Source of the DNA: an uncultured Cryomorphaceae bacterium
Lineage (GTDB): Bacteria > Bacteroidota > Bacteroidia > Flavobacteriales > Schleiferiaceae
Direction: 5' to 3'
Length of the DNA stretch: 25,848 bases
Assembly (NCBI GenBank): GCA_913049755.1
Contig: CAJWXO010000006.1
Coordinates: 1 to 25,848, forward strand
Shown here piece by piece: positions 17,210-25,583 of the stretch; positions within the stretch are counted from its first letter, which is position 1, and every line of letters starts with the position of its first letter. Both the position numbers and the translations under genes were made by a program. The notes beneath the pieces were generated by a model. It saw nothing but the letters and a program-made list of their open reading frames with translations, ran no database searches and was not told where the DNA came from.

Positions 17210-19543
17210 ATGGAAGAAGTGAATACATTAGATTTTGACATGCCTAAACATAGATCATCAGTGATCAAAGTTATTGGTGTTGGTGGTGGTGGCTCCAATG
17301 CTGTGAACTACATGAAATCACAAGGCATTCGAGGAGTTGATTTTATTATTTGTAATACTGACGTTCAAGCTCTTGAATATAGTTCCGTTGAAAACAAGGT
17401 TCAACTTGGCGTGAACTTAACAGAAGGCCTTGGTGCTGGTGCCAATCCTGACGTTGGCGAGAAAGCAGCTATAGAGAGCTACAGCAGTATTCAATCAGTC
17501 CTTGGAACAACCACGAAAATGGTTTTCATAACCGCAGGAATGGGAGGAGGAACAGGAACCGGCGCGGCTCCTATTATTGCCAAAGCCGCGAGAGAAATGG
17601 GTGTTTTAACAATTGGTATTGTAACAGTTCCTTTTCACTTTGAGGGAGGACTTCGTTTGAGACAAGCTGAGACAGGTATAGAAAAGTTAAAAGAGCATGT
17701 TGATTCATTAATTGTAATAAATAATAATAAACTTCGTGAAGTTTATGGAAATCTCGGATTTAAAACGGGATTTAATAAAGCCGATGAAGTATTAGCCACT
17801 GCAGCAAAAGGAATTGCAGAAGTGATAACTCATCATTATAATGTGAATATCGACTTACGGGATGCAAAGACCGTTTTAAAAGACTCTGGCACTGCCATTA
17901 TGGGTTCATCTAAAGCCAGTGGATCTCAACGTGCTATAAAATCTATTCAAGGAGCCCTAGACTCGCCATTATTGAATGATAATCATATTCAGGGAGCACG
18001 TCATGTTCTTCTTTTAATTGTCTCAGGAAATAGAGAGCACGAAATTACTTTTGATGAAATTGGGGAGATAAATGATTATATACAAAGTCAAGCAGGTAAG
18101 CAAGTTGATATAATCATGGGAATTGGTGAAGATGAGCAATTAGATGATGCCGTTCAAGTAACCATAGTTGCTACAGGGTTCAATGCATCAAATCCCATTG
18201 GGACAATTAAGCCAGCCGAACAGGAATTTATTGTTCATGAACTCGATAGTATCAGTAACGAATCCGATGCAGACGGCATACAAATGAACATAGACATCAC
18301 TAAGAATGAAGATAAATCGGCTCAATTTGATTTATTCGGCTCCCCTGAAAGTCGAACAAGTGATTATGAATTAAATACTAAGCATGCTGACAATATTGAT
18401 CAAGCAGAAAAGCCTTTAGGTATAGAATCTTCTCAAATAAATGATGACGAAGAGCAAATCATTTATCAATTAGAAGATGAAGAGAGTAAAATAAAAATCA
18501 GATTTGATAATGACGAAGACAAACTAAATAATGATACTATTGAAGAAAGCCCAAATAGAAATAACACACTAAAACCAGAAGATCCAATTTCAAATGTTAA
18601 TAATTATGACTTAACGGAAATTGATATGGATATCAGCGCTATAATTAATGAAGAAGCTTTTGAAGAGCCTTTATCTCAGGATGAACCCTCCCCAAGAGCT
18701 TTTGACGCATTTAGTATGGATGCCCCTGTTGACGAATTAATCCCTGAAATATTTCCAGAATCAAAAGAAGAGATCATAGAATTTGACCTAGAGGGAGGAA
18801 TCGAAGAAAACTTTGAAGACATACCCGATATCCATTCCGAAATTAATCAAAATGAAGATGATCATGAATCCGTCATAATTAACGATACTGATTCCAAATT
18901 CCTTGATAAAAATGAAACCGATAACAATATTAAAAATCGATCGATTTTAGAGGGTTTAGAGCCAAAAGATGCAGGCGTAGAAAAAAAAGTCATCCAACAA
19001 TTTTCTTTAGAAGATTTAAGAGCATTAGAAAATAAACTTCTCGCACCAAATGAAACGTCGCAAAGTATTATAAATACTCCATCTAAAGATAAGTTAACCA
19101 AGAGAGTCATCGCTGATCGTCCCAAGGAGCAATTAGACGATTATCTAGATGGTAATACTATATCAAGTATAGAAAAACCTGAAAAAGAACAAGATTTAGA
19201 TTCTACTTTCACACTGAGGAATGATGAACCTATGAGTCAAGAGTCCTTATCCCCAATTAATCCTGATCAAGATAGCATTGATGATAGCATGCAAAGACTT
19301 GCCAACCAAAGAAGGGCTTATTTACAAAATTTTAATCATCAATTTGGTAAAAATGTCAAATTAGTGGCCATGGCCGAAGAAGAATGGCAGATACCAAGTT
19401 TTGAAAGAAATGGTGTTGATCTGCCTGAAGGAAATGCTCCTCATTCTCAAGAAAATAAAAAAAGCAACCTTGGGCTAAGTGGCGAAGATGATGATATCGA
19501 ATTCCTATCTCACAATTCATTCCTACATGACAATGTCGATTAA
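17210..19543 (+). CDS. ftsZ: Cell division GTPase FtsZ with very long acidic C-terminal region
   Basis: FtsZ is the tubulin-like GTPase that forms the division ring. The conserved core fills about residues 15-325: nucleotide loop VGGGGSNAV, the tubulin signature GGGTGTG (112-118), and the synergy (T7) loop with Asn213, Asp215 and Asp218, so GTPase activity should be intact. After the core come about 450 residues rich in Asp, Glu, Asn and Ser with no recognisable fold. E. coli FtsZ has 383 residues in all; long tails are usual in Flavobacteriia, but 777 aa looks large. IPSFERN at 728-734 resembles the conserved C-terminal peptide that binds FtsA, yet 43 more residues follow, ending FLHDNVD. 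The last 11 bases overlap the YqeY gene. Confidence 0.97.
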   Translation: MEEVNTLDFDMPKHRSSVIKVIGVGGGGSNAVNYMKSQGIRGVDFIICNTDVQALEYSSVENKVQLGVNLTEGLGAGANPDVGEKAAIESYSSIQSVLGTTTKMVFITAGMGGGTGTGAAPIIAKAAREMGVLTIGIVTVPFHFEGGLRLRQAETGIEKLKEHVDSLIVINNNKLREVYGNLGFKTGFNKADEVLATAAKGIAEVITHHYNVNIDLRDAKTVLKDSGTAIMGSSKASGSQRAIKSIQGALDSPLLNDNHIQGARHVLLLIVSGNREHEITFDEIGEINDYIQSQAGKQVDIIMGIGEDEQLDDAVQVTIVATGFNASNPIGTIKPAEQEFIVHELDSISNESDADGIQMNIDITKNEDKSAQFDLFGSPESRTSDYELNTKHADNIDQAEKPLGIESSQINDDEEQIIYQLEDEESKIKIRFDNDEDKLNNDTIEESPNRNNTLKPEDPISNVNNYDLTEIDMDISAIINEEAFEEPLSQDEPSPRAFDAFSMDAPVDELIPEIFPESKEEIIEFDLEGGIEENFEDIPDIHSEINQNEDDHESVIINDTDSKFLDKNETDNNIKNRSILEGLEPKDAGVEKKVIQQFSLEDLRALENKLLAPNETSQSIINTPSKDKLTKRVIADRPKEQLDDYLDGNTISSIEKPEKEQDLDSTFTLRNDEPMSQESLSPINPDQDSIDDSMQRLANQRRAYLQNFNHQFGKNVKLVAMAEEEWQIPSFERNGVDLPEGNAPHSQENKKSNLGLSGEDDDIEFLSHNSFLHDNVD

Positions 19544-19994
19544 ACCCTTACATGAGCAACTCAGTCATGACCTTAAAGAAGCTTTGAGGTCTAGATCCAA
19601 AGTCAGACTAGATACAATCCGAGCTATTCTTACCGCATTGAAAACCGAGAGATCATCTCCAGGTCAAAATGGTGAAATTACCCCTATCCAGGAGATCTCT
19701 GTTCTTCAAAGACTTAAGAAGCAAAGGGCAGAAAGTCTTGAAATATTTAAAAAGCAAGATCGAAATGATTTAGCCAAAATCGAAAAAGAGCAACTAGATG
19801 TTTTGTCCAGCTATATTCCTCCGATGCTTGAAGGAGATGAATTAGAAACCTTACTTAAAAAATTTATAATTAAACTCGGAGCAAATAATCAGAATGATTT
19901 TGGGAAATTAATGGCCCATTCAACTAAAGCTCTAGCCGGCAAAGCTGAGGGAAAGACTATCGCCAAAACACTGAAAAAGTTACTTAATCATTAA
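19533..19994 (+). CDS. GatB/YqeY domain protein
   Basis: A 153-aa soluble protein of the YqeY family, whose fold resembles the tail domain of the GatB amidotransferase subunit. Its function is not established; a role in tRNA-dependent amidation is often supposed from the domain alone. The family pattern is clear: SHDLKEALRSRSKVRLDTIR near the start, a central QRLKKQRAESLEIFKKQ helix, YIPPMLEGDELE, and a C-terminal DFGKLM...KAEGKTIAKTLKKLL. Start ATG 19533 gives the usual length; ATG 19527 would add two residues. It starts within the last codons of ftsZ, so it is part of the dcw transcript and probably translationally coupled. Its stop lies inside the convergent gene's end (11-bp overlap). Confidence 0.93.
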   Translation: MSIKPLHEQLSHDLKEALRSRSKVRLDTIRAILTALKTERSSPGQNGEITPIQEISVLQRLKKQRAESLEIFKKQDRNDLAKIEKEQLDVLSSYIPPMLEGDELETLLKKFIIKLGANNQNDFGKLMAHSTKALAGKAEGKTIAKTLKKLLNH

Positions 19995-20550
19995 ACTCAT
20001 AAATTAGCTTAAGCGAAAACACTTGTGTTTTACCATTACTCAAATTCATACCTCTCCAATTACTCAATGCTATAGAAACGTTTTGACCATAATATGGGAT
20101 GCGAAAGCCAAAATGAGCGTATGGACCATAGTTAGCATCACGATCTATCCTTATACCCGTAATATCATCAGTGAGATAATAAAGATCATATGATCCAAAA
20201 CCTAAACCAAAAAAAGCACCAAATCTATTTTTCGAGGATCGAGTGCCAAGAAAGCCCGAGTGGATATCAACCGCCGCCGCATAATTGATCCCCAAAGGAG
20301 AAGAACCATAACCACTGCTAACCAGAGATGCACCAATAGGAAGACTTATGCCTATCGATAAGTCTGAATTAATTGGAGAAACTATTCTAGGAACATAATT
20401 CAATCCATTACCCTGAAATACTATTCCACCGACTGCTTGAGGAAGTCCAAAAGAAAAATCATATCCTAAGCCGTGTAAGAATTCATATTTATCCTGGGCT
20501 GAAACAGATATAGACATGAAAATAAAAACAAGAAGCAGAAATTTTTTCAT
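19984..20550 (-). CDS. Secreted outer-membrane beta-barrel-like protein, unknown function
   Basis: I do not recognise a specific family. The 188-aa product begins with a standard signal peptide (two Lys, then a hydrophobic stretch, then SVSAQ) with likely cleavage near residue 19. The rest alternates polar and hydrophobic residues and is rich in Gly, Tyr and Phe, with probable beta hairpins such as FGAFFGLGFGSYDLYYL, and it ends with a beta-strand-like VFSLKLIYEF. This fits a small outer-membrane barrel of about eight strands. The ATG at 20550 is used; the frame continues only to a TTG. It starts 13 bases after the malic enzyme stop on the same strand, so it may be co-transcribed, with no obvious functional tie. 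Confidence 0.75.
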   Translation of the reverse strand: MKKFLLLVFIFMSISVSAQDKYEFLHGLGYDFSFGLPQAVGGIVFQGNGLNYVPRIVSPINSDLSIGISLPIGASLVSSGYGSSPLGINYAAAVDIHSGFLGTRSSKNRFGAFFGLGFGSYDLYYLTDDITGIRIDRDANYGPYAHFGFRIPYYGQNVSIALSNWRGMNLSNGKTQVFSLKLIYEFND

Positions 20551-20563
20551 TGTATGCAATTAA

Positions 20564-22849
20564 CTATTCAACGCCCTCTCTTGACTGAGCATCAATTACT
20601 GCCATCGCCACGGTATTAACAATTTCACGAACGCTAGAACCTAATTGAAGAACATGCGCAGGATAAGCTAGCCCAACTAATAATGGACCGACAGCCTCCA
20701 TACCACCCATAGACTGAAGAAGTTTGTATGAAATATTAGCAGAACTCAATCCTGGGAAAACAAAAATGTTTGCTCCTTTGCCGACTAAGTCACTAAAAGG
20801 AAATTGTTCTCTCAAAAGATCATTGTCAACAGCAAAATTTGCCTGCATCTCTCCATCAACAACTAGAGTTGGATCTGACTTTCGGATTATATTTATTGCC
20901 TTTCTCATCTTTATTGATGTCTTACCAGTTGAAGAGCCAAAATTTGAATAACTAAGCAAGGCAATTCTCGGCTCAATATTCATCTTTCTCACCAAATCTG
21001 CTGTTTCGCATGCTATTTGTGCAATACGCTCAGCACTTGGGTCCTGATTCATAGTAGTATCCGTAAAAAATCTTGGACCCTTTTTTGTTAGCATGACGTA
21101 AACTCCTGCAACAGTGCGAGCATTATCTTTCGGACCGAGAATTTCTATTACTGGCTTAACTGCTCTTGGATACTTTACCATTGCACCTGTAACATATGCA
21201 TCTGCATCACCCATTTTAACCATCATGGGTCCATAATAATCCCTATTTAATAAAAGCCTACGAGCCTCATTGTAACCAACTCCCTTGCGCTGACGAGATT
21301 TATAATAAGAATCTACATATTCTAATAATCTTGGAACATCATTGGACTTTGTGTCAATAATCTCGACATCTTCCAATCCCAATGAATACTCTTCATTTAA
21401 TGACTTTATTTTTTTTGCACTCCCTAGCAAAATCGGTATCGCAATTCCTTCATCTAAAACAATCTGAGCAGCTTTAAGAATTTTATAGTTATCCGCTTCA
21501 TTAAACACAACTCTTTTGGGACTGTTCTTGGCTTTTTCCATTACTAACCGAATGAATTTATCATCGAGGCCCAGTCTGTTTCTTAAATCCTCTTCATATG
21601 CATCCCAGTCCGATATAGATGTTTGAGCTACTCCTGATAATATTGCTGCTTTTGCTACAGCTGGGGCCACCGTATATATAAGCCTCGGATCAAATGGCTT
21701 TGGAATAATATAATCCCGACCAAAAGTAAGATTTCTGCTACCATATGCGAGATTCACAATTTCTGGGACCGGCTCTTTTGCTAATTGTGCGATAGAATAT
21801 ACCGCCGCTAATTTCATTTCTTCATTAATTTCAGTCGAACGAACATCCAATGCACCACGAAATATATATGGAAAACCCAAAACATTATTAACCTGATTTG
21901 GATTATCGCTTCTCCCTGTCGCCATTATTAAATCATCGCGCGTTGACTTAGCAAGGTCATATGATATTTCGGGGTTAGGATTCGCTAAAGCAAAAACAAT
22001 GGCGTTTTTCGCCATTGTTTTTATCATTTCAGGACTTAAAATATTTCCTTTTGATAAACCAACGAATACATCCGCATTGCTAATAGCATCGCCCAAATTT
22101 CTTAAATCCGTTTTCCGCGCAAACTTTAATTTTTCATAAGTTAAACCTTCACGCTCGGAATGTATTACACCTTTGGAGTCACACATGATAAGGTTTTCCG
22201 GCTTCACCCCTAAAGCCAAATAGAGAGAAGCACATGAAATAGCACTCGCTCCTGCTCCATTAAAAACAACTTTAATTTTTTTAATGTCTTTATCAATTAC
22301 CTCAAGAGCATTTAATAATGCCGCACCAGTAATTATAGCCGTGCCATGTTGATCATCATGCATAATTGGAATATCTAATTCTTCACGCAATCTCTGCTCT
22401 ATTTCAAAACATTCCGGCGCCGATATATCCTCTAAATTAATTCCACCAAATGTTGGAGATAATATTTTTACGGTTTCTATAAATTTTTCGGTATCCGTAG
22501 TATCTAATTCTAGATCAAAAACATCAATATCAGCAAAAATCTTGAATAAAACTCCTTTGCCTTCCATTACAGGCTTTGATGCTAATGGACCAATATCTCC
22601 AAGACCTAATACTGCAGTTCCATTTGAAATGACGGCAACAAGATTCCCTTTGGCAGTATACTTATACGCATCGCCTTTATTTTCAGCGATCTTCAGACAA
22701 GGTTCCGCCACACCAGGTGAATATGCGATACTCAAATCACGTTGAGAGTTCGAAGGCTTTGTGGGAACTACTTCTATTTTCCCTGGACGCCCCCCTTCAT
22801 GATAATCTAGAATATCTTTATTTCGTATAACTGACTTTTTCTTGGACAT
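20564..22849 (-). CDS. maeB: NADP-dependent malic enzyme with C-terminal phosphotransacetylase-like domain
   Basis: This enzyme decarboxylates malate to pyruvate with reduction of NAD(P)+, supplying NADPH and linking the TCA cycle to pyruvate. The 761-aa product has the two-part MaeB layout. The malic domain (about 1-430) shows [11 protein letters not shown] with likely catalytic Tyr43, Glu140-Asp141 and MHDDQHGTA (Asp165-Asp166) as metal-site candidates, and Rossmann loop FNGAGASA (197-204). The phosphotransacetylase-like domain (about 430-761) carries the C-terminal [21 protein letters not shown] and GSSVREIV blocks. In other MaeB proteins this second domain is not catalytic and mediates oligomerisation and control by acetyl-CoA. 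NADP preference is a family inference. It diverges from hflX across a 298-base spacer. Confidence 0.96.
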   Translation of the reverse strand: MSKKKSVIRNKDILDYHEGGRPGKIEVVPTKPSNSQRDLSIAYSPGVAEPCLKIAENKGDAYKYTAKGNLVAVISNGTAVLGLGDIGPLASKPVMEGKGVLFKIFADIDVFDLELDTTDTEKFIETVKILSPTFGGINLEDISAPECFEIEQRLREELDIPIMHDDQHGTAIITGAALLNALEVIDKDIKKIKVVFNGAGASAISCASLYLALGVKPENLIMCDSKGVIHSEREGLTYEKLKFARKTDLRNLGDAISNADVFVGLSKGNILSPEMIKTMAKNAIVFALANPNPEISYDLAKSTRDDLIMATGRSDNPNQVNNVLGFPYIFRGALDVRSTEINEEMKLAAVYSIAQLAKEPVPEIVNLAYGSRNLTFGRDYIIPKPFDPRLIYTVAPAVAKAAILSGVAQTSISDWDAYEEDLRNRLGLDDKFIRLVMEKAKNSPKRVVFNEADNYKILKAAQIVLDEGIAIPILLGSAKKIKSLNEEYSLGLEDVEIIDTKSNDVPRLLEYVDSYYKSRQRKGVGYNEARRLLLNRDYYGPMMVKMGDADAYVTGAMVKYPRAVKPVIEILGPKDNARTVAGVYVMLTKKGPRFFTDTTMNQDPSAERIAQIACETADLVRKMNIEPRIALLSYSNFGSSTGKTSIKMRKAINIIRKSDPTLVVDGEMQANFAVDNDLLREQFPFSDLVGKGANIFVFPGLSSANISYKLLQSMGGMEAVGPLLVGLAYPAHVLQLGSSVREIVNTVAMAVIDAQSREGVE

Positions 22850-22870
22850 ACTAATGGCATTTACTTCACT

Positions 22871-22909
22871 ACAAAGGTGGGGCCCATTTTTAAATTGAGC
22901 TACCTTTGA
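22871..22909. repeat. Inverted repeat with TTTG-type arms before maeB
   Basis: CAAAGGTGG (22872-22880) and CTACCTTTG (22900-22908) are inverted copies, matching at eight of nine positions, separated by 19 bases. Each arm reads outward or inward as an ACCTTTG motif; TACCTTTG on the plus strand (22901-22908) is an exact TAnnTTTG. It may be an operator or a pair of facing -7-like elements. Confidence 0.4.
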
Positions 22910-23043
22910 AGAATATCCTTACCTGAGATTATGAATTCGTCATTACTATGCTCTTACAGAGTATTTATTTATCTATTTTTTTCTTTTCGCACCAGCTCGA
23001 TACACTTTTTATGAGTTTTTTTTACCAAAAACGTTGATACCAT

Positions 23044-23051
23044 CAAATCTA
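23044..23051 (-). promoter_or_regulatory. Candidate maeB -7 element
   Basis: On the minus strand TAGATTTG (23051 to 23044) matches TAnnTTTG exactly and points toward maeB. TTG lies 16 bases upstream of it, one short of the reported spacing range. Transcription would begin near 23037-23040 and give maeB a leader of about 190 bases. Confidence 0.35.
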
Positions 23052-23147
23052 TTAAATGCCCTGTCCCCAATTATATTTAATTTTAACCGCATCATATTAT
23101 TTACCACTTCACGAATTCCATGGAATAGGATTATCTAATTCACATAT

Positions 23148-24320
23148 ATGTTAGAAAGAAAAATAAATAAAAAAAGTGGGCTGGAGCGATGCATTCTAAT
23201 AGGTGCGATTACTCGAGAGCAAAATGAAATAAAAAGTGGAGAATACCTTGAAGAATTAAAATTTTTAGCCCTGACAGCTGGGGCAAAAACAATTGAAATA
23301 TTTCAACAGAAACTCGATAAACCGGACTCTAACACCTTTCTTGGATCTGGCAAAATGGAGGAAATAGATCATTTCATAAAAGAAGAAAAAATTGATCTCG
23401 CAATTTTTGATGACGAACTTTCCCCATCTCAATTAAAGAACATAGAAAAACTATTCAATGTAAAAGTATTAGATCGGACAAATTTAATTCTTGATATTTT
23501 TGCTTCTAGAGCAAAAACATCATATGCGAGAACCCAAGTTTTATTGGCTCAGTATGAATACCTATTACCAAGACTTACAAGACTTTGGACCCATCTAGAA
23601 AGGCAAAAAGGAGGAATAGGAATGCGTGGCCCCGGAGAAACTCAAATTGAGACAGATCGAAGAATTATAAAAGATAAAATATCTGATTTAAAGAAAAAAC
23701 TTCAAAAAATTGACCGTCAAATGGCATCTCAAAGAGGGAATCGGGGGAAATTAGTTAGAGTCGCTTTAATAGGTTACACAAACGTAGGTAAGTCAACTCT
23801 GATGAATGCCTTAAGCAAGTCTGATATACTTGCGGAAAATAAATTATTTGCCACTTTAGATACTACTGTTAGAAAAATTGTAATTGAAAATCTTCCTTTT
23901 TTAATTACTGACACTGTAGGTTTTATAAGAAAACTACCAACTCAGCTCATACAGTCCTTTAAATCTACTTTAGATGAGGTTCGCGAAGCGGATCTGCTAC
24001 TTCACGTTGTTGATTTATCTCATCCTTCATACAAAGATCATATGTCATCGGTAGATCAAATTTTAAAAGACATAGGAGCACATGAAAAACCTGAGTTAGT
24101 TATATTTAACAAGCTAGATGCCTTTCAAAAAGGATTTGATGAGGAAGACATAGATAGAGTTGATGAAATTCAAAAGGAGATTAATGAAGCACTCAAGGGA
24201 AACTGCGTATTTATTTCTGCCACGGAAAAATCAAATTTTGATTCCCTAAAAAAGGCGGTATATAAAATGGCCTCAGAAATTCACTCTATTAGATACCCTT
24301 TTAACAGTTTTTTATATTAA
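23148..24320 (+). CDS. hflX: Ribosome-associated GTPase HflX
   Basis: HflX is a GTPase that binds the 50S subunit and, in E. coli, splits stalled or stress-damaged ribosomes. Residues 1-150 form the N-terminal HflX domain with the family block FLGSGKMEEI; a basic coiled linker follows with the signature RGPGETQIETDRR (160-172). The G domain has G1 GYTNVGKS (209-216), G3 DTVGF (255-259) and G4 NKLD (321-324), with SATEKS as the G5 region. The length of 390 aa is typical. The start is the ATG at 23148, with no other nearby ATG in frame. It is a single gene between a divergent and a convergent neighbour, ending 21 bases from the stop of the acyl-CoA dehydrogenase gene. Confidence 0.97.
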   Translation: MLERKINKKSGLERCILIGAITREQNEIKSGEYLEELKFLALTAGAKTIEIFQQKLDKPDSNTFLGSGKMEEIDHFIKEEKIDLAIFDDELSPSQLKNIEKLFNVKVLDRTNLILDIFASRAKTSYARTQVLLAQYEYLLPRLTRLWTHLERQKGGIGMRGPGETQIETDRRIIKDKISDLKKKLQKIDRQMASQRGNRGKLVRVALIGYTNVGKSTLMNALSKSDILAENKLFATLDTTVRKIVIENLPFLITDTVGFIRKLPTQLIQSFKSTLDEVREADLLLHVVDLSHPSYKDHMSSVDQILKDIGAHEKPELVIFNKLDAFQKGFDEEDIDRVDEIQKEINEALKGNCVFISATEKSNFDSLKKAVYKMASEIHSIRYPFNSFLY

Positions 24321-24341
24321 AATCTCATTAAAGTAAATCTA

Positions 24342-25520
24342 TCAAGAAAATGCAGGGATTCCTGTCACATCCATGCCGGTAATAAGCAAATGGATATCAT
24401 GAGTTCCTTCATAGGTCACAACAGATTCCAAATTCATCATATGCCGCATTATTGGGTAATCGCCTGTTATTCCCATGCCGCCAAGCATTTGTCGTGCGTC
24501 TCGAGCAATTTTTAACGCCATATCAACATTATTTCTTTTTGCCATAGAAATTTGAGCAGTCGTTGCCCTTCCATCATTTTTTAATTGCCCAAGCCGAAAA
24601 GTTAATAGCTGTGCTTTCGTTATTTCCGTAACCATTTCAGCTAATTTCTTTTGTTGTAACTGAAACCCTCCAATCGGCCTATCAAATTGAATCCGTTCTT
24701 TAGAATAACGAAGAGCAGTGTCATAACAGTCCATAGCAGCACCTATAACACCCCATGCAATACCATATCTAGCCGAATCAAGACAACCTAATGGTGCTCC
24801 AAGACCTGACTTGTTCGGTAATAGATTCTCCTTTGGAATTTTAACATTATCAAAAACTAATTCACCCGTTGACGAAGCCCTCAATGACCATTTATTATGT
24901 GTTTCAGGAGTAGTGAAACCTTCCATTCCCCTCTCGACAATCAAACCATGAATCCTACCTTCTTCATTTTTGGCCCAAACCACAGCTAAATCACAAAAAG
25001 GTGAATTAGATATCCACATTTTTGCTCCATTTAAAAGATAATGGTTACCCATATCTTTAAAATTCGTGACCATTCCTCCAGGGTTAGATCCATGGTTTGG
25101 TTCCGTCAAACCAAAACATCCAAGGAATTCTCCACTCGCGAGTTTTGGAAGGTATTTTAGTCGCTGCTCTTCATTTCCGTATGTAAAAATAGGATACATA
25201 ACTAAGGAGGACTGAACCGAGCAAGTTGATCTAACACCACTATCTCCACGTTCAATTTCCTGCATCATCAATCCATATGATATCTGATCAAGACCAGCAC
25301 CACCATATTGACTCGGAATATATGGTCCAAAAGCACCAATATCAGCCAAACCCTTTACTGTTTGCTCTGGAAATTTAGCATTTTGAGCGTACTCCTCAAT
25401 AATTGGACTAATATCCCGCTTCACCCAATCGCGAGTGGCATCTCGTACAAGTTTATGTTCTTCACTAAGAAGTTCATCCATTAAATAATAGTCTGAATGC
25501 TCAAAAAGGTCTGGACGCAT
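24342..25520 (-). CDS. Glutaryl-CoA dehydrogenase-like acyl-CoA dehydrogenase
   Basis: A 392-aa FAD-dependent acyl-CoA dehydrogenase. Several features point to glutaryl-CoA dehydrogenase, which oxidises and decarboxylates glutaryl-CoA to crotonyl-CoA in lysine and tryptophan breakdown: RSTCSVQSSLVMYPI has Arg97, matching the arginine that holds the substrate carboxylate in the human enzyme, and VTYEGTHDIH has the catalytic base Glu371. Other family blocks are GCFGLTEPNHGSNP (134-147), KMWISNSP and QFDRPIGGFQLQQKKLA. The start is the ATG at 25520. The stop faces hflX with 21 bases between and no clear terminator. Other lysine-pathway genes are not visible here, so the substrate remains an inference from residues. 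Confidence 0.88.
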   Translation of the reverse strand: MRPDLFEHSDYYLMDELLSEEHKLVRDATRDWVKRDISPIIEEYAQNAKFPEQTVKGLADIGAFGPYIPSQYGGAGLDQISYGLMMQEIERGDSGVRSTCSVQSSLVMYPIFTYGNEEQRLKYLPKLASGEFLGCFGLTEPNHGSNPGGMVTNFKDMGNHYLLNGAKMWISNSPFCDLAVVWAKNEEGRIHGLIVERGMEGFTTPETHNKWSLRASSTGELVFDNVKIPKENLLPNKSGLGAPLGCLDSARYGIAWGVIGAAMDCYDTALRYSKERIQFDRPIGGFQLQQKKLAEMVTEITKAQLLTFRLGQLKNDGRATTAQISMAKRNNVDMALKIARDARQMLGGMGITGDYPIMRHMMNLESVVTYEGTHDIHLLITGMDVTGIPAFS

Positions 25521-25544
25521 GTTTTAATTTTAATAATGTTAGCA

Positions 25545-25552
25545 CAAAGATA
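25545..25552 (-). promoter_or_regulatory. Candidate -7 element of the acyl-CoA dehydrogenase gene
   Basis: TATCTTTG on the minus strand (25552 to 25545) is an exact TAnnTTTG. It lies 24 bases before the ATG at 25520, giving a leader of about 20 bases or less. A -33 TTG is not evident at the expected distance, so the element may be weak, or the gene may also be read from the pyrophosphohydrolase gene 63 bases upstream. Confidence 0.4.
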
Positions 25553-25583
25553 AGTTCTGAATTTTCGATAAGGAATTAATTAT

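Larger units (their letters stand above)
22850..23147. other. Divergent spacer between maeB and hflX
   Basis: This is the longest stretch without an assigned gene. It is AT-rich with long T tracts on the plus strand. It holds an inverted repeat at 22871-22909, an exact TAnnTTTG on the minus strand at 23044-23051, a 24-codon minus-strand frame (22969-23043) of uncertain status, and a weak 6-bp stem at 22948-22964. I see no exact -7 element close to hflX, and no tRNA or recognised riboswitch. Confidence 0.7.

Noticed and set aside
22948..22964. Stem ATGCTC-TTACA-GAGTAT followed by a T-rich run as a terminator
   Set aside because: No plus-strand gene ends upstream, the stem has six pairs including a G-U, and on the minus strand no T-run follows.
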